A stretch of 64,000 nt of DNA from Provencibacterium sp. (GTDB lineage: Bacteria; Bacillota; Clostridia; Oscillospirales; Ruminococcaceae), in the NCBI GenBank assembly GCA_022793895.1, contig JAAWDS010000024.1, positions 33,645 through 97,644 on the forward strand, in the 5' to 3' direction. A program made the translations under genes and the position numbers. The notes below the pieces were generated by a model. The model ran no database searches. It was not told the origin of the DNA and was given only the letters and a program-made list of their open reading frames with translations. This document shows positions 17,038-26,023 of the stretch, in pieces. How positions within the stretch are numbered: position 1 is the first letter of the stretch; the number at the start of each line of letters is the position of its first letter.

Positions 17038-17889
17038 ATGGTACGCAGTAAAAGAAATCGGATTGCCTCCAAAGTCGTTTACCATGTCGTGTGCCTGCTC
17101 TTGTGCGTCGTGATGCTCTATCCGCTCCTATGGATGGTATTCAGCTCTTTTAAGGAAACCAACGCCGTGTTCACAACGGCGGCGGATCTCATTCCCGAAC
17201 GCTGGACGCTGGAGAACTATGTCAACGGCTGGCGAGGCTTTTTGGGCATCAGCTTCGGCGCATTTTTCAAAAACAGCCTGTTTGTGACGGTGCTGGCCAC
17301 CGTCGGGGCGGTGTTTTCCTCGGTGATCATTGCATTCGGTTTCGCACGGCTGAAGTTTTTCGGCTCGAAGCTGTGGTTTGCCTGCATGATGCTGACGATG
17401 ATGCTGCCGTTTCAGGTCTTGATGGTGCCGCAGTACCTTTTATACAACAAGCTGGGGTGGGTGGGCACCTATCTCCCGCTCGTTGTACCGTTTTTCTTCG
17501 GACAGGGGTTCTTCATCTTTTTGGACGTTCAGTTTATCCAGGGGATCCCCCGCGAGCTGGATGAGGCTGCGCGCATCGATGGATGCAGCACCTGGGGGCT
17601 GTTCCTGCGCGTGATCCTGCCGCTGGTCGTCCCGGCCCTTGTGACTTCGGGCGTGTTCTCCTTTATCTGGCGTTGGGAGGACTTCCTTGCGCCGCTGCTG
17701 TATCTGAACCGCGTGCCCAGCTATACCATGGCGGTTGCGCTCAAGATGTTCTCCGATCCGACGGCCCAAAGCGATTGGGGCGCAATGTTCGCCATGTCCA
17801 CCCTTTCCCTGGTGCCTGCTTTCGTCATTTTTGCAGCGTTTCAAAAATATCTGGTGGAAGGTATCGCAACTTCCGGCTTGAAGGGTTAA
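17038..17889 (+). CDS. CUT1 sugar ABC transporter permease (MalG/UgpE-like)
   Basis: A 283-residue permease with the EAA motif ELDEAARIDGCSTWGLFLRVILPLVVPAL and about six helices, the partner of the preceding permease. GGAGGAG lies upstream. Three bases separate it from the previous stop and six from the next gene, so the operon is tight. Confidence 0.93.
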   Translation: MVRSKRNRIASKVVYHVVCLLLCVVMLYPLLWMVFSSFKETNAVFTTAADLIPERWTLENYVNGWRGFLGISFGAFFKNSLFVTVLATVGAVFSSVIIAFGFARLKFFGSKLWFACMMLTMMLPFQVLMVPQYLLYNKLGWVGTYLPLVVPFFFGQGFFIFLDVQFIQGIPRELDEAARIDGCSTWGLFLRVILPLVVPALVTSGVFSFIWRWEDFLAPLLYLNRVPSYTMAVALKMFSDPTAQSDWGAMFAMSTLSLVPAFVIFAAFQKYLVEGIATSGLKG

Positions 17890-17895
17890 GGGGGA

Positions 17896-19815
17896 ATGAC
17901 GGCTATGCAACCGATCCGTTCGGAGGATCTTTTTGAACTGCGTTTCCCCTCGTCGCCGCTGCTTTCGCCGGATGGAGCTTACTGCGCGTTTTTGGTACAT
18001 ACGGCGCTCAAGCAGGAGGACCGTTATCAGAGCGAGATCTGGCTGGCCCAGCCGGACAGCGTAGGCGCGCGCGCCCTGGTGTGCGGCCGTTCGCCGCGCC
18101 TGCTCCTCTGGCTAGACCGGCAGACGCTGCTGTTTACCGAGAACCGGGAGGGCCGCACGGTGTGCAGTACGGTATCTTTGCAGGACGGCGGGATACGGGA
18201 GACCTATGAATTTCCGCTTTTGTGTACAGGGCTGTGGCGGCTTGCGGGGGATGCGCTGCTCGTTTCGGCGGTGCTGCCTGCTTCTCAAACGGGGCGTGCA
18301 GTGGTTTTGGAGGAGATCCCCTTCTGGGCGAACGGCCGCGGTTTCACCAGCGGGCAGCGTTCCGCACTGTTCCTCTACCGTCCTAAGGACGGGAGCTGGA
18401 CGCCGGTGGGGCCGCAGGATGGCGAGATCGGCTTGGTCAGTACGGCGGGCGGACGCGCTTATTATTCCATCCGTTACCGTTTAAACCGAAAAATGAAGTT
18501 TGCCGCGGTGCGGCGGTTTGATCTGGATACCGGCGTGGATGAAGAAGTGGTAGAGCCGGATACCTACGACGTCTTTTGGGTGGGGGAGCTCTCCGGCTCC
18601 GTTTTCCTGTATGCGACGGATATGCGGCGCTATGGGAATGTGGAAAACCCCTGCTTTTATAGGGTGGAGCCCAGCGGCCCCATCTGCTTGGCGGACTACG
18701 ACGAAGGCCCGACCAACGATGTAACGAGCGATGCGCGCTATGGCGCCAGCGTCCAATATGCGTCCGACGGGGGATGGCTCTACTATATTGTCACCCAAAA
18801 CGGATGCAGCCAGCTCGCGCGCGTGGGCCCGGACGGCCGCCGGGAGATATGGACCCGCGCGCAGGGTACGGTGGACGGGCTCACGGCGGCGGGCGGGCGC
18901 GTGTGCGGCGTGGCGGCGCGCGGCGTGCGCAGCGCGGAGCTCTATGGCTTCACCAGGGACGCCGAATTTCCGCTGACTGATCTGAACGGGGAATATTTTG
19001 CCGCGCATGAGGCGGCGCCTGTTGAGAGCTGGCGCTTTCAGCGCGGCGGGACGGAGATCGAGGCGTTCGCCCTGCTGCCGGCCGGGTTTGAGCCGGGCCG
19101 GCGCTATCCGGCCGTGCTCCAGGTACACGGCGGCCCCAAGCTGGCCTACGGCCCGGTGTTTCACCACGAGATGCAGATCATGCGCGCCCAGGGCTATTTT
19201 GTACTGTTCTGCAACCCGCGCGGCAGCGATGGGCGCGGCAATGCCTTCATGGATGTGCGCGGCCGCTATGGCCGGGAGGATTATGAGGACATCATGGCCT
19301 TTTTGGAGGAGGCCCTGGCGCGTTGGCCGCAGATCGACCGCGCGCGCGTGGGCGTGTGCGGCGGATCCTATGGCGGCTTTATGGTGAACTGGATCATCGG
19401 GCATACGGCGCGCTTTGCATGCGCCGTCAGCCAGCGCAGCATTTCCAACATGGTCTCGATGTTCTGCACCTCGGACATCGGCTACCGTTTTATTGCCGAT
19501 CAGTGCGCTGCGACGCCCTGGGATGATGTCGAAACGCTCTGGCGGCAGTCGCCGCTGGCCTATGCGCATCGGGCGAAAACGCCTACGCTGTTTATCCACG
19601 GCGCGGAGGATTACCGGTGCGACCGTTCGGAAGCGATGCAGATGTTCACCGCCTTGCGCTATCACGGGGTAGAAAGCCGTCTGTGCCTTCTGGAAGGGGA
19701 GAATCACGAATTGAGCCGCAGCGGCGCCCCGTCGCAGCGGATGCGGCGTCTGGCCGAGATACTGAGCTGGCTGGAGCGCTATCTGAAGCCGGACCTTGAG
19801 AAAAATAGGGAGTGA
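17896..19815 (+). CDS. S9 family (prolyl oligopeptidase-like) peptidase
   Basis: A 639-residue cytoplasmic serine peptidase or esterase: an N-terminal beta-propeller (about 1-370) gating a C-terminal alpha/beta hydrolase. The triad is readable: Ser491 in GGSYGGFM, Asp572 in HGAEDYRC and His604 in EGENHEL. S9 enzymes cleave short peptides or acyl-aminoacyl bonds; no signal peptide is present. Placement six bases after sugar-type permeases is unusual and suggests the imported ligand carries a peptide, aminoacyl or ester bond (inference). Confidence 0.9.
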   Translation: MTAMQPIRSEDLFELRFPSSPLLSPDGAYCAFLVHTALKQEDRYQSEIWLAQPDSVGARALVCGRSPRLLLWLDRQTLLFTENREGRTVCSTVSLQDGGIRETYEFPLLCTGLWRLAGDALLVSAVLPASQTGRAVVLEEIPFWANGRGFTSGQRSALFLYRPKDGSWTPVGPQDGEIGLVSTAGGRAYYSIRYRLNRKMKFAAVRRFDLDTGVDEEVVEPDTYDVFWVGELSGSVFLYATDMRRYGNVENPCFYRVEPSGPICLADYDEGPTNDVTSDARYGASVQYASDGGWLYYIVTQNGCSQLARVGPDGRREIWTRAQGTVDGLTAAGGRVCGVAARGVRSAELYGFTRDAEFPLTDLNGEYFAAHEAAPVESWRFQRGGTEIEAFALLPAGFEPGRRYPAVLQVHGGPKLAYGPVFHHEMQIMRAQGYFVLFCNPRGSDGRGNAFMDVRGRYGREDYEDIMAFLEEALARWPQIDRARVGVCGGSYGGFMVNWIIGHTARFACAVSQRSISNMVSMFCTSDIGYRFIADQCAATPWDDVETLWRQSPLAYAHRAKTPTLFIHGAEDYRCDRSEAMQMFTALRYHGVESRLCLLEGENHELSRSGAPSQRMRRLAEILSWLERYLKPDLEKNRE

Positions 19816-19821
19816 AAAGAT

Positions 19822-20991
19822 ATGACCAAGCCATTTCGTGTGGCCGTAGTGGGTATGGGAGCAATGGGGCGGCTGTATGCGGAATGGATGCAGCAGGGGA
19901 GGGTGCCGGGAGCCGTGTTTTCCGCCGCCTATGACCCGGACCCGGCCTGTGCGGATCGTCTGGGAAAGCAGTTCCCGCAGGCGCGTTTTTTCAGCGAGAG
20001 CGGCGCGTTGCTCAGCAGCGGGCTGGCGGATGGGGTAATTATCGCCGCGCCGCACCGGTTCCATCCGGAGCTTGGGGAACAGGCGCTGCGCGCGGGACTG
20101 CATACCTTGGTGGAAAAGCCGGCCGGCATCGACGCGGCGGCGGTCCGCAGGATGAACGCGGCCGCGGCGGAGCAGCCCCAACTGGTTTACGGCGTGATGT
20201 TCAACCAGCGGATGAACCCGCTTTACCGCCGCATCCGGCAGTTGGTGCAGAGCGGGGAGATGGGGAAGCTGCGCCGGGTAACGTGGATGATTACGACCTG
20301 GTGGCGTCCGGATTCCTATTATACAAACAGCCCGTGGCGCGCCACCTGGACGCATGAGGGCGGCGGCGTGCTCACCAGCCAAGCGCCGCACCAGCTGGAT
20401 CTTTTGCAGTGGATCTGCGGCATGCCGCAGCGGGTTTGCTGCCATATGCAGTTCGGATCGCACCGCGCCGTAGCGGTGGAGGACGACGTTACGGCCTATC
20501 TGGAGTTTCCCGGCGGCGCGACCGGCGTGTTCATTAGCTGCACGCATGACATATTAGGGACCGACCGCTTGGAGCTGCTTTTAGACGGCGGGAAAATTTT
20601 GGTGGAGAACAGCCAGCGCGCGATCGTGCGCCGGCTGCACAGGCCGGAGCCGGAGATGAGCGCCGCGCTGGACGCACAGCAAACCGCACAGCTGGTGGAG
20701 GGCGGCACGCTGTCGGGCATCTGTACAGAAACGGTGTGGGAGGACGCGCCTGAATGGGCGGCGCAGCACTGCGAGATGTTGGCGGATTTTATTGCGTCTG
20801 TTCAAACCGGTTCCCCCTTCGCGGCTCCGGGCGCGGAGGGGCTCAACGAGGTACAATTAGCGAACGCGATGTATCTTTCCGCCTGGCAGGGGCGCGCGGT
20901 GGAGCTTCCGGCCGACGAGGCGGCTTTCAGCGCCCTGCTGGCGGAATATGCGCGCAGGGAGCGCGAAAAAAACAGCACGGGAAAGGAATGA
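19822..20991 (+). CDS. Gfo/Idh/MocA family oxidoreductase (module A)
   Basis: A 389-residue NAD(P)-dependent oxidoreductase with an N-terminal VAVVGMGAMGRLYAEW Rossmann motif, the EKP catalytic motif in LVEKPAGID and the C-terminal block SQAPHQLDLLQWICGMP. It is a paralogue of the minus-strand protein at 12910. In related gut pathways (DgpA, ThuB) such enzymes oxidise the sugar C3 hydroxyl before bond cleavage. It overlaps the next gene by 4 bp (ATGA), indicating translational coupling. Confidence 0.9.
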   Translation: MTKPFRVAVVGMGAMGRLYAEWMQQGRVPGAVFSAAYDPDPACADRLGKQFPQARFFSESGALLSSGLADGVIIAAPHRFHPELGEQALRAGLHTLVEKPAGIDAAAVRRMNAAAAEQPQLVYGVMFNQRMNPLYRRIRQLVQSGEMGKLRRVTWMITTWWRPDSYYTNSPWRATWTHEGGGVLTSQAPHQLDLLQWICGMPQRVCCHMQFGSHRAVAVEDDVTAYLEFPGGATGVFISCTHDILGTDRLELLLDGGKILVENSQRAIVRRLHRPEPEMSAALDAQQTAQLVEGGTLSGICTETVWEDAPEWAAQHCEMLADFIASVQTGSPFAAPGAEGLNEVQLANAMYLSAWQGRAVELPADEAAFSALLAEYARREREKNSTGKE

Positions 20992-22241
20992 GGAGCTTGG
21001 CGAAACAGGAAAGGATCTTACAGGATATTGAGACGTTGCGCCGCATTACAGAGCCCTGTGCCTGTGGAACGCAGCGTCCGAGCTATACGCCGGAATACCG
21101 CCGGGCGGTGGACTATGTGAAGGGACGCATGGAAGAGTTCGGCCTAAAAACACGGGAGGACAATGCCGGAAATCTATATGGGCTTCTAAAGGGATCGCAG
21201 GAGGACGCGCCTAAAATCCTGTCCGGCTCGCATTTGGATTCCGTCAAATGCTCCGGCGCCTATGATGGGATTGCCGGCGTACTGTGCGCCTTGGAGGCGG
21301 CGCGGATGGTGGCCGAGAGCGGAAAGCCGCTGCGGCACTCTCTGGAGGTGATGGGAACCATCGGCGAAGAGGGCACGCGGTTTGGGCAGGCGCTCATCGG
21401 CAGCCAGCTCGTAGAGGGGAGCTGGGGCGAGGCGCAGCTGGATGCGTTCCGCGGGCTGGAGGACGGCCTGACGCTGCGGGAGGCGATGAAGGCTTATGGC
21501 CTGCCGGGCAATCTGGAGGGCGTGTGCCGCCGGGAGGAGAAGGTAAAAGCGTTTGTAGAGCTGCACGACGAGCAGGGCCCCATTCTGGAGAATGCAGGCG
21601 TTTCCATCGGCGTGGTGGAGCAGATCGTGGCTATTTCCTGGATGCACATAACGGTGCAGGGGCTTGCAAGCCATCCGGGAACAATCCCAATGAGCATGCG
21701 CCGCGACGCATGCGTAGGCGCGTGCAAGCTCATCTGTGCGGTTACGGATTATGCGCGGGAGCACTATGACGGAGAGGCGACCGTAACAGCGGGTAAGCTG
21801 GAGGTGTTCCCAGGGAACACCAACTGCATTCCCTCCCAATGTAAATTTACCATTGACATCCGCACCTGCAACGGCGGTTACCGGGATGATCTGGTCCGCT
21901 TCATTCAGGAGAAAAAGACCGAGGTAGAAAAAGAATGCCGCGTGTCGATTGAAGTATGTGAAGGGATGCGCCAATCCCCCACCTCGCTCAATGCGGAGGT
22001 ACAGCAATGTATTGAAGGGGCTTGCAGGAAGCTGGGCTACAGTTGGCGGCGGATGAACAGCGGCGCGGGACACGACGCGATGATCTTCGCGCGGATTTGG
22101 CCTACCGCCATGGTGTTTGTTCAGTCGCACGACGGCCTGACGCACCATCCGGATGAATATGTCCCTCCGGAGGAGCTTGCGAAGGGGGCCGATGTGCTTT
22201 ATGAAACGTTCCGTCTGCTGGATGCCCAGCCGGACGCATAA
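20988..22241 (+). CDS. M20 family amidase (N-carbamoyl-amino-acid hydrolase/hydantoinase-carbamoylase type)
   Basis: A 417-residue dinuclear-metal amidohydrolase of the allantoate amidohydrolase/beta-ureidopropionase/carbamoylase group. Ligand motifs are SGSHLDSVKCSGAYDGIAG, MGTIGEEGTRFG and the C-terminal SGAGHDAM. This group removes carbamoyl groups from amino acids as CO2 and ammonia. Beside an ATC-hydrolase homologue the attractive substrate is N-carbamoyl-cysteine, as in the Pseudomonas ATC pathway (inference). The start codon overlaps the previous stop (ATGA) and AAAGGA precedes it; the much longer open frame upstream is within the previous gene. Confidence 0.87.
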   Translation: MRSLAKQERILQDIETLRRITEPCACGTQRPSYTPEYRRAVDYVKGRMEEFGLKTREDNAGNLYGLLKGSQEDAPKILSGSHLDSVKCSGAYDGIAGVLCALEAARMVAESGKPLRHSLEVMGTIGEEGTRFGQALIGSQLVEGSWGEAQLDAFRGLEDGLTLREAMKAYGLPGNLEGVCRREEKVKAFVELHDEQGPILENAGVSIGVVEQIVAISWMHITVQGLASHPGTIPMSMRRDACVGACKLICAVTDYAREHYDGEATVTAGKLEVFPGNTNCIPSQCKFTIDIRTCNGGYRDDLVRFIQEKKTEVEKECRVSIEVCEGMRQSPTSLNAEVQQCIEGACRKLGYSWRRMNSGAGHDAMIFARIWPTAMVFVQSHDGLTHHPDEYVPPEELAKGADVLYETFRLLDAQPDA

Positions 22242-22253
22242 GGAGGGATTTTC

Positions 22254-22766
22254 ATGGGGCAGGAGGAACGCGGGCAGGTACCGCTGGAGCTGGAAGAGGT
22301 CGATATGTATGTACTGTTCGCACGCATGTTTGCGCACATCGCGCGCGAGGTGGAGCTTGCCTGCGGGGAACGGGGCATAGAAGCCGTTCGCGCAGGGGTG
22401 CGCAGCTTCGGAGAAGAGCGCGGCCGCCATATTGCCGCGCGGGCCTTGGCCAAAGGGCATGCGCCGGACGCCGGGCATTATCTTTCCTGCTATGACATGG
22501 GGCGCAGCGGCTATTTTCACAGCAGCGACAGGGTATCGGAGGACGCGGTGGAACAGGATTTTGACAAATGTATCTTTGCCGAAACCTGGATGCGGGACGG
22601 CTGCGAGCGCTGGGGGATTCATTACTGCGACATGATCGATCCGTCCATTGCGCGCGGCTATCACAAGGACTTTGCCTGTGTGCATGACAAGCATTTTTTT
22701 AAGGACGGCCGCTGTCATTTTAAATTCATCATGGAGAAGGAAAAGGGGGAACAGAGCGATGATTGA
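22254..22766 (+). CDS. L-2-amino-thiazoline-4-carboxylate hydrolase family protein
   Basis: A 170-residue protein fitting the ATC-hydrolase family, which in Pseudomonas opens the thiazoline ring to N-carbamoyl-L-cysteine. The conserved core is CERWGIHYCDMIDPSIARGY (C117, C125) followed by DGRCHFKF (C154), preceded by an ERGRHIAARALAKG helix. Many members of the family are uncharacterised, so the reaction is inferred. It is encoded 12 bp after the carbamoylase and overlaps the next isomerase gene by 8 bp. The same fold recurs as the C-terminal part of the fusion protein at 32599. Confidence 0.75.
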   Translation: MGQEERGQVPLELEEVDMYVLFARMFAHIAREVELACGERGIEAVRAGVRSFGEERGRHIAARALAKGHAPDAGHYLSCYDMGRSGYFHSSDRVSEDAVEQDFDKCIFAETWMRDGCERWGIHYCDMIDPSIARGYHKDFACVHDKHFFKDGRCHFKFIMEKEKGEQSDD

Positions 22767-23571
22767 TATTACGCCCGCGGTACAGCTATTTACGCTGCGC
22801 GATTACATCCAAACGCCGGAGGGATTTGCGGACAGCATCCGCCGTGTGCGGGAGATGGGCTGCGATACGGTGCAGTTCTCGCGGGTCGGCGCGTCGATCC
22901 CGGCGGATTTTATCACCCGTGTCATCCGCGAATATGACATGAAGGTATGCGTTACGCATTCGCCCATGCAGCGGATCTTTCACGATCTTCCCCGGCTCAT
23001 TGCGGAGCACCAGGCGTGGGGCTGCCCAAGCGTTGGCCTCGGCAACCTGGAAAACTGCTATCTGGATGATGGCTATGAGGGCTATTGCCGGTTTATCCGG
23101 GATATCGCCCCGGTGGTGGAGGAGCTCAAGAAAAATGGGATGACCTTTTCTTATCACAGCCATACGTTTGAATTTGTCCAGTACCACGGGCGCTTTATGT
23201 ATGATATGCTCGTGGAGGAGACCGATCCGGAGGGCTTCCATTTTATCCAGGATTCGTTCTGGATGAAATATGGCGGCCTGTCCCATGAAAAATATATGGA
23301 GAAGGTAGCCGGCCGCATGGAGGTCATGCACGCGAAGGACTTTACGATGCTGCTGCTGCCCATGGGGCACATTCTGGGGGAGACCGGAACCATCGGGGAG
23401 GGGAATATCGATTATCCTCCGCTGCTGCGCGCCGCCGCACGCACCGGCGTTCAGGTGATTGCGATCGAACAGGATCGCTGCCAGCGCGACCCGTTCGGCT
23501 GCCTGCATGACGCCTTCCGGGAGCTGAAACGGCTGTTGGCGGAAACAGAGAAAGGGGGAGAATGCGCATGA
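22759..23571 (+). CDS. Sugar phosphate isomerase/epimerase-like TIM barrel (intact metal site)
   Basis: A 270-residue xylose-isomerase-like TIM barrel. Probable metal ligands are retained: the Glu of YHSHTFEF, the Asp of FIQDSFWM, the His of VMHAKDF and the Glu of VIAIEQD. An earlier in-frame start is inside the ATC-hydrolase gene; the ATG at 22759 follows GGGGGAA and overlaps the previous stop. It is paired with a degenerate sister at 23568. Candidate role: isomerase or lyase step after the Gfo/Idh oxidation. Confidence 0.85.
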   Translation: MIDITPAVQLFTLRDYIQTPEGFADSIRRVREMGCDTVQFSRVGASIPADFITRVIREYDMKVCVTHSPMQRIFHDLPRLIAEHQAWGCPSVGLGNLENCYLDDGYEGYCRFIRDIAPVVEELKKNGMTFSYHSHTFEFVQYHGRFMYDMLVEETDPEGFHFIQDSFWMKYGGLSHEKYMEKVAGRMEVMHAKDFTMLLLPMGHILGETGTIGEGNIDYPPLLRAAARTGVQVIAIEQDRCQRDPFGCLHDAFRELKRLLAETEKGGECA

Positions 23572-24362
23572 CACGCTTGGCGGCGCAGTTGAACACCGTG
23601 CGCGCCTATTGCGGCACGCAGGAGGAGTTATTGGACACGCTTTCCCGTATTCGGGCCTTGGGATTTGACGGCGTAGAGTTAGAGAGCAGCCTGCTGAAAA
23701 ATGCCGATCTGCAAGCGGTTGCACAGCGCCTGGCACAGTTGGGCTTGGAGGTTTGCTCCATCCGTTCCCCCTTTGCGCGGACGGGCTACGGTATGGAGGA
23801 GATGATTGCAGAGGCCAAAGCGCTGAACTGCATCCATGTGGGCGTCGGAACCCTTACGGCCAGCTATTTTACCATGGGCCCGGCCGGCGTTGAAAAATAT
23901 CTGGCGCAGGCGCAGGCCGTGTGCGAGCGCTTTTCAAAGGAAGGGCTGCGCCCGCTTTACAGCCTGCGGTTCCATGAGTTCATGCGCCTGAGCGACGGGG
24001 CCTGGAGCTTTGACAAACTGGAGGCCGCTACGGAAACAGCGTCTTACCGCTGGGAGACGGATGTTTTGTGCTTGACGCGCACCGCCGTGGAACCGCCGCA
24101 GGTATTTTTGCGGCTTGCGGGCCGGATGCCGGTCTGCCGTTTGTCGGATCAAAAGATCCGCGAGAATGAAACGTACTTTTTCTATGCGAGGCGTGAGGAA
24201 TGCCCGCTGGGCGAGGGTTTGTTTGACCTACCCGCTTGGATAGAGGCGGCCAAGCGGGCGGGCGCCGAATGGTTCACGGTCGGACAGGATCTCTGCGACC
24301 GGGATCCTTTTGCGTGCCTAAAGGCCAGCTTGGAGAAGGCAAAGGAATTCGGCTGCGCATAA
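23568..24362 (+). CDS. Degenerate TIM-barrel isomerase-like protein
   Basis: A 264-residue relative of the preceding protein, sharing the barrel layout and the C-terminal QD..DRDPFACL pattern. Two expected metal ligands are changed: the H-x-K-D position reads CRLSDQK and the IEQD position reads VGQD. It may be a non-catalytic partner of the 22759 protein, or use another chemistry. The start at 23568 gives 7-nt spacing from GGGGGAG and an ATGA overlap with the previous gene; the ATG at 23562 is too close to the ribosome site. Confidence 0.78.
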   Translation: MTRLAAQLNTVRAYCGTQEELLDTLSRIRALGFDGVELESSLLKNADLQAVAQRLAQLGLEVCSIRSPFARTGYGMEEMIAEAKALNCIHVGVGTLTASYFTMGPAGVEKYLAQAQAVCERFSKEGLRPLYSLRFHEFMRLSDGAWSFDKLEAATETASYRWETDVLCLTRTAVEPPQVFLRLAGRMPVCRLSDQKIRENETYFFYARREECPLGEGLFDLPAWIEAAKRAGAEWFTVGQDLCDRDPFACLKASLEKAKEFGCA

Positions 24363-24444
24363 CGAATTTTAAAACAATAGGGGCGCGCCCGCAAAATAAA
24401 ACAGGCTGACAAACAACGTATCCCCGGCCTGTGGGACGATCAGG

Positions 24445-24584
24445 CAGGCCGCCCCTCCGGCTTGCAGAAACCGGAAAAAGCAGCGGTTTCGCGCGGATAG
24501 CGCGAAATTTGGGGCGTCGTCTTCGCCCCAAAAGCCGCTTTTTCAGAGGGCGCATTGCAAAATTATATTTTGCAATGCGCCCTT
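24445..24584 (-). repeat. Multi-hairpin intergenic repeat, copy A
   Basis: About 140 bp that, read on the minus strand, match 63206-63345 closely, including a run of about 35 identical bases. It contains four inverted repeats: a 17-bp perfect stem (24547-24563 with 24567-24583), TTTGGGGCG/CGCCCCAAA, TTCGCGC/GCGCGAA and CCGGTTT..AAGCCGG-type arms. It lies between two same-strand genes, 25 bp before the next start. No ORF. Confidence 0.82.
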
Positions 24585-24608
24585 AAACAGCGAAAGGTGG
24601 ATAAAAGA

Positions 24609-25886
24609 ATGGCATGCAGCGCATTAACCGGCCGCGCTTATGAGGAGATCCTTGCCGGGGAGCTGATCCCGGCGATGGGGTGTACAGAGCCTATCGCAAT
24701 TGCCTATGCGGGCGCGCTCGCACGGGAGACGTTGGGCGCTCTTCCCCAGAGGCTGGAGCTCATAGTCAGCAGCAATATCATTAAAAATGCCAAAAGCGCG
24801 GTCGTTCCTCATACGGGCGGCCTCAAAGGGCTGCGCGCGGCGGTGTCGGCGGGCGTGGTGGCGGGGCGCGCGGAAAAACAGCTCGAAGCGCTCGCCCAGG
24901 TGGACGACGCACAGCGCGCGGCGATCCGCGATTTTCTGGAACAGTGTGTGATCGAGGTAGCGCCTGCCGAGGGGGAAGAGGTGTTCGAGATCCTCTTGAG
25001 CGTCTCCCAAGGGGGGGACACGGCGCGCGTGCACATGGTAGGCGGACACACAAACGTTGTGTTGCGCGAAAAAAACGGCACGGTGCTGTACAGCGCGCCT
25101 GCGGAGGGTACGCCGGAGAAAAGCGCCGCCTATGCGCGCCTGAATGTCTCCGATATCTACAACTATGCCACCGAAGCGCCTTTGGAGCCCACCTGGGAAC
25201 TGCTGGAGCGGCAAATCGTCTACAACAGCGCCATCCGGGACGAGGGCTTGACCGGGAATTGGGGGGCGGGCATCGGAGCGACGCTGCGCCGCCGGGATGA
25301 CCATGTGAAAACGCGGGCGGGGGCGGCGGCCTCCGCTGGATCCGACGCTAGGATGAGCGGCTGCGAGCTTCCGGTCGTCATCAATTCCGGAAGCGGGAAC
25401 CAGGGGCTGACGGCGAGCCTGCCGGTAATCGAATACGCACAGGAGCTGGGCGTGAGCCGGGAGACGCTGCACCGCGCGCTTCTCCTCTCCAACCTGCTGA
25501 CCATTCATTTGAAAACGGGGATTGGGTGCCTGTCCGCCTATTGCGGCGCCGTAAGCGCGGGCTGTGCGGCGGGGGCCGCCATTGCTTGGCTCCATGGAGG
25601 GGATCTCTCTGCGGTGGCGCATACGCTGGTAAATTCCCTGGCGATTTTGTCCGGAATGGTCTGCGATGGGGCCAAGCCCTCCTGCGCGGCGAAAATTGCC
25701 TGCGCCGTGGACGCCGGAATCCTGGGCTGGCAGATGTACAAAGACGGACGGCAATTTTATGGGGGCGACGGCATCGTTACCAAAGGCGTGGAGAACACCA
25801 TTGCCAACGTCAGCCGCATTGGGCGGGAAGGAATGCGCGAAACGGATCATGAGATTATACAGATCATGTTAAGGGACAGCGTGTAA
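24609..25886 (+). CDS. L-cysteine desulfidase family protein (CyuA/UPF0597), module A
   Basis: A 425-residue member of the UPF0597/YhaM (CyuA) family, oxygen-sensitive Fe-S enzymes that convert L-cysteine to pyruvate, H2S and ammonia; related to serine dehydratase alpha subunits. Conserved landmarks are C25 in MGCTEPIAIAYA, the INSGSGNQGLTASLPV loop, and GMVCDGAKPSCAAKIA. AAAGGTGG precedes the ATG. Separated from the isomerase genes by the hairpin repeat. A paralogue is at 39831, suggesting both modules end in cysteine breakdown; a serine or other beta-substituted amino acid is an alternative substrate. Confidence 0.85.
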   Translation: MACSALTGRAYEEILAGELIPAMGCTEPIAIAYAGALARETLGALPQRLELIVSSNIIKNAKSAVVPHTGGLKGLRAAVSAGVVAGRAEKQLEALAQVDDAQRAAIRDFLEQCVIEVAPAEGEEVFEILLSVSQGGDTARVHMVGGHTNVVLREKNGTVLYSAPAEGTPEKSAAYARLNVSDIYNYATEAPLEPTWELLERQIVYNSAIRDEGLTGNWGAGIGATLRRRDDHVKTRAGAAASAGSDARMSGCELPVVINSGSGNQGLTASLPVIEYAQELGVSRETLHRALLLSNLLTIHLKTGIGCLSAYCGAVSAGCAAGAAIAWLHGGDLSAVAHTLVNSLAILSGMVCDGAKPSCAAKIACAVDAGILGWQMYKDGRQFYGGDGIVTKGVENTIANVSRIGREGMRETDHEIIQIMLRDSV

Positions 25887-25918
25887 GCGCCGTTCCGTTT
25901 TCCGTAGGGAGTTAAAAA

Positions 25919-25972
25919 GAAGGCTTTATGAAAGGCGGTAGCGCCTTTCATAAAGCCTTCCTGCTGTTTTTT
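25919..25972. terminator. Bidirectional terminator between module A and the chemoreceptor gene
   Basis: A 19-bp perfect stem GAAGGCTTTATGAAAGGCG (25919-25937) with 25942-25960 and a 4-nt loop. A run of A lies on the left and GTTTTTT on the right, so it can serve both convergent genes. Confidence 0.92.
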
Positions 25973-26023
25973 GGGGAGCATATCCGGGTCGACATATGCT
26001 CCGGATACCGCTGCCCTTCCGGC

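Noticed and set aside
18481..20547. Minus-strand 688-codon open frame opposite the S9 peptidase and Gfo/Idh genes
   Set aside because: It is a shadow of GC-rich coding sequence; the plus-strand genes have complete catalytic motifs and ribosome sites.
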